The notes below the pieces were generated by a model. The model had not been told where the DNA came from. It saw only the letters and a list, made by a program, of their open reading frames with translations, and searched no databases. Shown here in pieces: positions 55,749-64,000 of a stretch of 64,000 nt of DNA (positions within the stretch are counted from its first letter, which is position 1; each line of letters opens with the position of its first letter). This DNA comes from Rhodeus uyekii. Lineage: Eukaryota > Chordata > Actinopteri > Cypriniformes > Acheilognathidae. Made by a program: the position numbers and the translations under genes. The stretch is taken from positions 5,023,501 to 5,087,500 of the forward strand of contig JAWRVZ010000027.1 of the NCBI GenBank assembly GCA_037043235.1, in the 5' to 3' direction.

Positions 55749-58700
55749 TTTTTCCAGTGAGTGCTGTTTTTCGCTTACTATACGGGAAATATGCACTTTC
55801 AGATGCACCCGTGGTCTTGTTCCATGTATAATGATGACTAGATTTGAAATGAGTCTGATCCCTGAAGGAACGACGAAATGTGAGTATTCATCAAGCCAAG
55901 GCTGTTTGTATAAATATGCAAATATTCTTATGATTAAGGAAGAACAGAACTGGTTGGTAAAGAGAGGAAGGTGAGCAGAATATCTCCATGTTCTCTAGAG
56001 CAAAGAAAAGATACTGAAACAGATGAATCCTCCAGTAATAGAGACAGAGTTTTCCCAAAATTAGGGGAGATGTTAACTGGGGTATCAATAAATAAAGCAC
56101 TAATTAGAAAAAAGCAACAGCCTCTCTGTGGGCTTGGTGGCACGTGAGGAGAGGATGCAAATAGCGAGCAGCATCCTCATCTGTAGTCACGGAGACATGT
56201 CACGAAGGGGCCGACCAAGCACCATCTCACCCAATCACCCTCTCTCCTCGCACTCTGTGACTGTGCAGTGAACCCACCGGCTGGCCCATTCCACACATCG
56301 CCCGTGTGCGCGGATGTTGGTGCGTCTGCCTGCATGAGTATGCACAGCCGCTGGGCTTTGAGACTTCACCATGATTAATAGCAGTAGGGGGTCTTCCCCT
56401 CCCTCTGTGCGGAAGAAAATGGAGGGAAAGAAGGAGAACGAAAGAGCGCAGAAAAGTCAGAGAAGGAGAAGGGGACGACTTTAAGGTGAGAGGAGGAGAG
56501 AGAGTGACCAGCAGGGGGAATCAGTGTCAGTGATGGGCTCTTGTATCCCTGACCGCTCTCCAACCTTCTCTCGTTCTATCGCTCTCTCTCTCTCTCTCTC
56601 TCTCTTTCCTCTCCCTGGAGGATAATAAAGACGGATGACACTGATGCTGTGCCATCCGGCACTACAGCCCTCGACTGCAGAGCCATTTGCACCATCATTT
56701 ATCGCTCTCCTCTAAACCCGCCCCCCTCCCCGTGCCCCCCGCTCTAATTCTGCTTTAATAACCAGCCCCTCCATTCATCACAGTATTGACATCTCTGACA
56801 GACAGTGCAGCATACACTAACTCCCTGCCCTTTACTCGCATACCAGCGAGGTCGTGCCGAGTTCACCCAGTCAATAATCACACAGGCAGCACGCAGCTGT
56901 CACCTTGGTGATGCCGAGAGCCATATAGAGACGTATGATGCGAGAGAGCGAGTGTCTCAACGCCACGCCAACACGCTGCCATTAGCATTATCGCAGCCGC
57001 CAGGATCAGACTGCAAGCAGGATGCGTCTCGAATGCCAATTTACCCAGACAAGACCCAAATGGCCCACCGCACATGCTGATGCTCTGATGCTGGACCAAT
57101 AAAGATGTACTCTGATCCAACCCTGGGGATTCTTTCATTTTTAGCTCGCCTGATTTGACTAAACTGGCGTCACTAGTGGCATTAGATGGGGCTGCACAAA
57201 AATTTTTACTTTCCAAACACCTGACTATGTCTTGCCTTTTGGAGAACAATTTACTGCCTCAACAGTAGTTTTAATCAGAATAACTGGATAGGAAATTTAA
57301 TGAATTGAATTTCTGATTCATTCATTCTGATCCACAAAAGTTAATAAAGAGGTCCTAATATAACCATTTATAAAGTCTTGATTTTGTTTTTGAGGTGTAC
57401 AAGAATATGTTTTCATGCATTTTTTTCACATATTTTCCATTATTACACAACCTCTCTCCCCAGACTCTTCCGAACGCATTGTTTTCAATAAAACCCCTCC
57501 TTCCAAAATGTGCTTGGTTGGCTGTTCCAAAATTGGTTAGCTGTTGTAAATGGCACCGCTTAGTGCGTGTGTCTGGGAAATGTCACGACCTCTTCATAAC
57601 AGCGAGTTCTATTCTGGCTGGTGTAAATAATTAAGGATGCCATCAATTTCAAACTAATTCAAGCCTGATTCAGACCCTGACAATGTTAACAAACAAGAGA
57701 ATCATGCAGAACGGATTTCAAGCACGGATTTCACAGGATGTTTTACAGTGGTATGTTTTTGTTTTTTAGTAATTTTCTTACAGACACGGTTACAAACACT
57801 ACTGTAAAAACTACATCAATACTGTACTGTTAGTTAGCCAGCAAGCTGAGGTACAGTTTTGACCTTGGTATAAATCACAGCAGTTACTTAACTTAAACAC
57901 AACTACAAATAATAAGACACGATTACTAGTTGTGATCCATAAACAACAGACTACCCCAACAAAACGGGAATGGCAGCATCTTTCAGGAGAAGCTTTTGTG
58001 ATTAGACTGCATTGTACTCTCTCAGGTTCTGGAAGCTGTTCTCCATCAAATGTGCAGTGCAGAGACAAACGGGCAGATTCCCTGGGCAGAGATTATTTAA
58101 ATAAGAAATATTACTTTACAGGTAGTCCAAACAAGCCATTCTATGTAGTTCTTGGAAAGTGGATTGGATTAAATATTAAATATCTCCCTTTTTAGTAGAC
58201 TTTGAGCTTTGTAACCTTGCAGATCTTTTTTTGTATCCTCAAACGGTAACATTACATACTAACTAAAGTGGAAAAAGTGAAAAATCATTATAGCACCCCT
58301 TTAAATACGAAAAAAATAAATAGACTTAATACCTTTTAAACACCTATTCAAACAAGGCTATATTAAGCCAACAGTTGACATATTTTGATTTTCAGTCAAT
58401 TATCAATAACTGTTCAGACTCGGTACACAGTGCTTGTGCGCAAAATTCAAACAATAAGAAAACAAACACAAGTCACAAGAAAAAAACAGACTCTCCCCCT
58501 GCGCTCGTCCCTTTAAGAAGCGTGTTGTGTTGATCATTGGATGAGATGAGAAGAGTCCGGCCTCATGGCAGCACAGCCAATCACGTCTTCTTGCATTATT
58601 GACAGGTCAGACAGCCTATCAGTGCAGGTGTCAGAGTGATAGTGGAAGTGCCAGCTGTCAGAGTGATATTGCAAGCTACAAAGATAACAACCCTCACAAG

Positions 58701-60983
58701 AAAGAAAATGGAACATTTATTGATGTACATGATGTGAGTTATTAAATGAGAATATACATGCTCGAGTTTTTGGTTTCTTTTTACACAACAGTGTTGCCAC
58801 GATTTGTTTGATGAAGCAAAAAAATTTACATATACACAGTACAGTGTATGTTTGCTAACAACAAAAGGCATATGTAAAACCACCACAATAAAAAACCACC
58901 TTCGATTCTTGATACAAACCTTTAATTATATTCTCCAACAATGCAAACACAAAGATTGCTCACAAAATCACAAAAAAACGTGCAGGATGCTACAGCGTGT
59001 TTTCCCTCGGACGAGATCAACGACAGGGAGTGAACCGTGAGCGGACCGCGATCCACGTGCAAGGCAAACTCAGCGCATGCGCAGTGAACTAGGTTAGCAA
59101 ATTAGTCCCGAAATAACCATGTGAAGTGGCGAATTTGTCGCTTTTTTGTGCTCGAGATATTAGGTTTCGGTAATATAACAGAATCGACATAACCCGCAAG
59201 AAAATGCTAAGACAAATAGGGAGTTTGGAGGTTTCACTTCAAAAACGTTGACATAATAGTATTGGCGAGTTAACCATGACTCGAGATAAGTGAACTCCAC
59301 TTATCTCGTATATATATATAAATACAGTTTCAAAACAGCTTTTACAGATTCAAACGATTCAATGAGTTCATTTCGACTGTACAGCATCTCTAAAAGAAGA
59401 TAATGTCATTGTTCAGCGAAAGTCAGTTCCTTTGAAATGAACTAATTGAATAATGCAAAATTTTTATACTTATAAGCAATTCCACAGAAAACACTGTCAT
59501 CATGCAGCTCATTTCAGTTCTCATCCAAAAGTATTGTTCTAGTTAAATGTCAGTTATATGAATTTCTTTGAATATCAAATCATTTTAGTTCTACTTCCTT
59601 GCATTTAAATCTAATGCAGAATTCAAATGAAGATGTAATTGTATCGAAGGAGAATGTTTGCTACCTCAATTCAAATTCAGCATGACATCAGCCCTCAAAA
59701 AACCCATATTGGTCGACAACTACTCTTTGGAAGACAAAATAATTAAAGGTAATTATTCACCTTTAAAAGGACACAAATAGAGTTAAAATATAATTTTTAA
59801 AAACACCTTTATTCTCCAACCACACGGTCTTCTTTGTGTGCTGAAAGCGAGTCTCCTTGTCATCAGCTGGCAGCACAGATTGCTCGCAGGCCTAGATTTT
59901 GTCTTCATTCCATTCTGACAATGACATTTATGTTAATTTGTTCCATGCCACTGCCAGGCATCTGGAGAGGCCAGTCCCACTCTCTTTCACACTTTCTTTT
60001 CATTTTGACCAGCGCAAATGTATGTGCCATGAGCAGTGGGCCTTAGATAAACAGATTGATTCGATGGGAGGGCAAGGAGACACCGTCTCCTGCAGTCACA
60101 TGCAGAGGAGAGTTTTCAATCACACTCAGGTGGGCCACAGGCCTCTCCTTTGTCACGTGCACAGGAAAGACAGCATGGTGAAAGTAAGCACTGCATATAT
60201 GCTTGTATACTCACATATTATCTCTCACAGATTCATGTACACACACTGCACTCTGATTCTCACTATCTCTCGGTTACACACACCTGGTTCCCATGGGCTC
60301 TGAGAGCGATACTGGCTGCAGTGCCCAGGTTCTCCAGAGACACGCAGTGCACGGTCCTGTCCCTCTTCACCTTTCCGACAGTGGCAGCCGCGGGCGTGTG
60401 CCGGGGGGCTCTAATCCGCCGCCCAGGTCCCATCGGCAAGGATCATTGAGCTAATTAATAACGTGGCACAGAGAGGGATGGGAGTCATTAAGGAGCCACG
60501 GCTGTGCTCTCTTTGGCACTCTCCTCTCACTGCCGAGTGCACTGGGGTTGCTGGGAAAGGGGGGAGGGGGACTGCAGATGCAGGGTCTTGCTTGCTCGCA
60601 CAACCCTCCCAGACATAATTCACTACAATGAAGTTTAACAGAGGAGGGGGGGACCTAACACACAAACACAAGATGCAAGCAAGCACTCAGAGAGCGGCGA
60701 GAGCCAGACTAAATAAGAGTGGGCTGGGGCTCAGAGGAAATGAGAGTAAGTCTTCTTGACTTCCTGTCCTCATTAGCAGGCTGTAAGGATTTGTTCAGAG
60801 TGGTCTCATTAAGTAGAAGAAATGTTAACCCCTTGCACAAAGGCCTTTATGTCCAATTTAAAAGCAACATAAAATCTAAATTGACCCTGCTTAATGCACA
60901 ATATTTTGTTGTGCTTACAATTCATTGGTGTGTGTAATTCCAAGACAATATTTTATTCAAATATAACGTGCTCGTCCGCTGAA
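55749..60983. other. 3' flank, part 7
   Basis: No gene is supported. A GA/CT-rich stretch (56380-56630, with a CT microsatellite at 56580-56606) and mixed-composition blocks at 56640-57110, 58500-58640 and 60320-60720 stand out. The last contains GAGCTAATTAATAACG. None can be assigned a function. Confidence 0.45.
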
Positions 60984-61087
60984 ATACCATAATGAATCCT
61001 AAACATGAGCTTGCTAAAATAATGGCTGATTAGCTAGTTAATCAGCCATTATTTTAGCAAGCTCACATTTGGGATTCATTATGGTAT
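60984..61087. repeat. Near-perfect 104-bp palindrome
   Basis: Left arm ATACCATAATGAATCC...GCTTGCTAAAATAATGGC-TGATTA is mirrored by TAATCAGCCATTATTTTAGC-AAGCTC...GGATTCATTATGGTAT. Arms are about 50 bp with only a few mismatches and almost no loop. Confidence 0.92.
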
Positions 61088-61179
61088 GGACGCCCACTTT
61101 TCATCATTTCTTGCCTTATTTATTCCCGTTCAATATCCTGTTCCCGTGCTCAGAAATACGTTACAATACTATGGAAACA

Positions 61180-61404
61180 TGTTCCGTCTTTCGGATGAGA
61201 CGTTAAACCGAGGTCCTGACTCTCTGTGATCATAAAAAAATCCCAAAATTTGGCCCATTGGCCTTGGTCCATCACGGCCTCCTAATCGTTCTGGCGCAAT
61301 ATGGCTGCTGTTGCATCATCCAGGTGGATGCTGCACATTGGTGGTGGTTGAGGAGATTCCCCCCTACTATGTAAAGCACTTTAAGCTCTGGAAAAGCACT
61401 ATAT
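61180..61404 (+). mobile_element. V-SINE-like fragment
   Basis: Contains TTCGGATGAGACGTTAAACC-GAGGTCCTGACTCT and, further on, CTGCACATTGGTGGTGGTTG and AAAAGCACTATATAAA. These are conserved core and LINE-like tail segments of a widespread fish SINE that I believe belongs to the V-SINE superfamily. The 5' tRNA-like head is missing. Confidence 0.65.
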
Positions 61405-61556
61405 AAATTTACATTTACGCATTTTGCAGACACTTCTATCCAAAGCGACTTACATTGCATTCAAGGAACACATTGAATCAGTTCTTGCTTTCCCTGGGAT
61501 CAAACCCATGACCTTGGTGTTGTAAACACCAATGCTCTTCTGATTGAGCAACAGGA
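61405..61556 (-). mobile_element. tRNA-derived SINE
   Basis: Minus-strand copy of the family at 36648-36797: GCTCAATCAGAAGAGCATTG (A-box region), GGGTTTGATCCC (B box), tail AAGTCGCTTTGGATAGAAG. It abuts the V-SINE fragment. Confidence 0.8.
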
Positions 61557-61610
61557 AAGCACACCTATAGAAGATAATTGTTTATATATTTCTATGCAAA
61601 GAGAATATGT

Positions 61611-61697
61611 TCTATATGTTTCTATCAGTTTCCAATGGGAATCAAACCCATGACCTTGAGGTTGCTAGCTCTATGATTTACTGTTTGAGCTACAGGA
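61611..61697 (-). mobile_element. Truncated tRNA-derived SINE
   Basis: Only the tRNA-like head: TGTAGCTCAAACAGTAAATC and GGGTTTGATTCCC on the minus strand. Immediately follows another copy of the family. Confidence 0.65.
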
Positions 61698-64000
61698 ATG
61701 CAATTAAAAGATTAAAAATATTAAAATAGATTAAAATAAGTCACATTTGCACTGTTAGATAAGTCGCTATTTTGAGAAACAAAAGAAGACATTAAGTGGT
61801 ATTGCCAGTAATAATGTGATGTGAGAAAATTTGCGATTACCTTTATTTATTTTTCCTGTGATTTAGAAAAGAGATTATGGCAATAAAATAGGTTGCAAAC
61901 CAGTTAACCATTTAGCAGGAGCATCACACACTGGACAAAGATGCTCATGTGAATAATCCTATCCTGCCGACTGTTTTTTGTCCCCTTTAACTATCAAGTC
62001 AATAAAAGTAGCAAAAAGTAAATAGCAATGATGGCACAAGCACTGATCCTTGAAACTCAGATACAATGTAAAATGCAAGTTGCATTTGCAGCCATTTTAA
62101 GTTGCAAATTCTCTATATTACAAGTATAAATTTAGATATTTCCAATACCAAGCCCTGCAGTGTGAAACAAAACAGTCTGAACCCTCTACAGCCGGCTCTT
62201 TCTCTCTCTCTCTCTCTCTCTCTAGCCCCCTGCACACCAAACTAAATAAGCACTTAGTGTTCCAGACAACCCAATACCTCAGCTCCTCCTAATGAAAGGA
62301 AGCAGCAGGAATAATTAGTTGTGCAAACAAACAGATCCGAGAGCAAAGTCCAGGATCCACTATCACTCCCCTGACGTCATGGCCACTAACAGGCTTGAAT
62401 GGAGGTAATTGGGGGAGCTGGAAGTTGAGACAAAATCAATGGAAACTCAGGCATACTAGCAGGGAGATTACTCACCGGTTCACACCATCACTCTGGGGAC
62501 TCAAAGGTTGCCAGGAACATGATGCAGGACTATATACCAGAACTGCAGAACAGGACAGAGACTCATGAACAAGACTGTGAAATGGGATTATGGAACAGGA
62601 CTGTGGAATACGGTTAATGAGAGGAAAAAAAACCTTGCTAATTTATCATTTAGTTAATGCTTTTATCCTAAGCAACTCTCAGTATACTTCTTATAGGGAC
62701 AATCCCTCTGAAGAAACTTGAGGTTAAGTGTTTTTGCACAAGTGCACAATGGGGAAAGATCATGGGTCGCCTCCAGCTGGGTTGGAACCTGCATCCTTTC
62801 AGTTGCCAGTTCCTAAACCACTAGGGCTACATCACCCAAAATCTGTTAGGATCAAGATTACATAACAAGGATGTGGAACAAGTGGGGCTCCAGAAAGAGT
62901 TTCGGAACAAATGACAGAACCATCACTAATATCTTACATTACATTTGTTGACATTTTTAAGCCTTCCCAACTTAAATGTCCTAGATTGATGTATTCTACA
63001 CTGTTGTTGCACATTCTGATAACTTCTCACCACGGTAATGTTATCTAGCTGGCCAACATTGACAAGGTTGTCGAAATATCAAAAATGACTTTTTTCATCA
63101 ATAAGAACGTGTTGAAAACAACAAACCAGCTCAGTTATGTTATACATTCTTCTCAAGCAAAATACATGAGAGATGTATTGAGCGGCATAATTTCCATCTA
63201 TTTGTTAAAAAAAGACAATTTTGTAAATACAAAAAATTTATGAATGTAAAGGAAAAACTTTTAATAATACAAAAATATATATTTCTAGCAAATATAAAAC
63301 AACAATGCTAAATCAAAACCCTATATTTTCAAGCATCCAAACAGCTTAAATTAACTAAAAAATAACTAAGTAAAATTGTATGCAAGCAAAAAACAAAACA
63401 AGATACATTTTCAGGATTCTTCGATGAACAGAAAGCATGTACTGTAGTTGAAAAGAGCGTTTATTTGAAATAGAAATGTTTTGTAACATTAATTTCTTTA
63501 AAAAACTCTTGCTGAACCCAAACCTTTGAACGCTAGTGTATTTTATTTTTAATTATATAAATACATATAATATTAATTACATAGCACCAATAACATCACA
63601 TCAAACACAGCAATATGCTAAAAGCCAACCAGAACAACCTGACGATGAGTTACGCGTGGGTAAACATTGTTATTGTTGTCGCAATTCCAAACTTCTACTC
63701 ATGAGAAGGTGAATTGTGAGAAGACTTGGCAAAGTCTTTTTCTAATCAAAGAGGAAATAGACACCAGCAGATAACCACATCAACAGTATGAGCCACTCTA
63801 TAAAGCAAGCGCGTGCCAAGCTCATCAGTGGGAGTTCTGCTGTTCCTCTATCTCATGCGTTATTAATAGAGCAAAGTGTTGATTAGAATGGGCCTCCCCC
63901 CTCTTCTCTCCTTCTTATCAGCTCTACCAGCACCTCCTCCTCCTCCTGCTGCCCTCCAAATGCCAACACATTACTGCCTTCCCGCTCACTGACAGAGCTG
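61698..64000. other. 3' flank, part 8
   Basis: No gene is supported. A tRNA-like SINE remnant lies at about 62640-62835, and a CT tract at 62197-62223. A unique block at 62230-62480 carries a CRE (TGACGTCA, 62372-62379) and TAATTAGTTGTG. AT-rich sequence follows, with a GC-richer, CTCCT-repeating end at 63880-64000. Confidence 0.45.
62640..62835 (-). mobile_element. Degenerate tRNA-SINE
   Basis: On the minus strand GTGGTTTAGGAACTGGCAAC, GGTTCCAACCC (B-box-like) and a tail with TTGCTTAGGATAAAAGC. Related to, but diverged from, the family at 36648. Confidence 0.55.

Noticed and set aside
43670..64000. Neighbouring genes expected 3' of HoxC (for example smug1, cbx5)
   Set aside because: No frame in this stretch shows a matching domain; such genes must lie beyond the window if synteny holds.

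Overview
This window is the 3' (anterior) end of a teleost HoxCa cluster, almost certainly from a cyprinid fish. Three intact two-exon homeobox genes lie in a row on the + strand: a Hox4 gene (hoxc4a, 8749-10093), a Hox3 gene (hoxc3a, 21664-24068) and a Hox1 gene (hoxc1a, 38390-43668). A miR-10 hairpin (about 7686-7778) sits just upstream of hoxc4a. The Hoxc4 N-terminus and homeodomain identify the C cluster. Retained hoxc3 and hoxc1 genes rule out mammals and point to a ray-finned fish HoxCa cluster. The cyprinid call rests on the repeats: tRNA-derived SINEs, palindromic TTAA-flanked MITEs, a V-SINE-like fragment, L2-like LINE tails and long microsatellites. I cannot name the species.

Layout. 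1-7.6 kb is the hoxc5a-hoxc4a interval, with a LINE 3' end, microsatellites and two GC-richer unique blocks. mir-10 and the hoxc4a promoter (ATTGG box plus CACGTG E-box) follow. 10.7-21.6 kb is the hoxc4a-hoxc3a interval, with AT and CA microsatellites and several non-repetitive blocks rich in homeodomain and CRE-type motifs. The hoxc3a intron holds a complete palindromic MITE and a SINE almost abutting the splice acceptor. 25-38 kb is repeat-rich up to about 33.8 kb; after that come a compact block of MEIS-type and DR1 motifs (34.4-34.9 kb) and the hoxc1a upstream region. The hoxc1a intron is 4.3 kb. From 43.7 kb to the end I see no host gene: this is the 3' flank of the cluster, with nuclear-receptor half-site clusters, repeats and unique blocks.

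How it works together. The genes are collinear and share one transcriptional direction. Their homeodomains are complete. hoxc4a and hoxc1a keep the tryptophan motif that contacts PBX (YPWM and FDWM). hoxc3a keeps the Hox3 N-terminus and a Hox3 homeodomain but has no canonical hexapeptide and is short. The most useful regulatory observations are retinoid-type direct repeats: a consensus DR5 about 5.8 kb downstream of hoxc1a, a DR2/DR1 array about 1.9 kb downstream, and weaker DR5-like pairs upstream of hoxc1a and between hoxc4a and hoxc3a. The hoxc1a promoter region also carries a TGATGGATGG PBX/HOX site and a MEIS/PREP site, the site types of the Hoxb1 rhombomere 4 autoregulatory element. No hoxc2 gene is seen between hoxc3a and hoxc1a. 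I found no novel gene system; the new material is mainly regulatory and structural.
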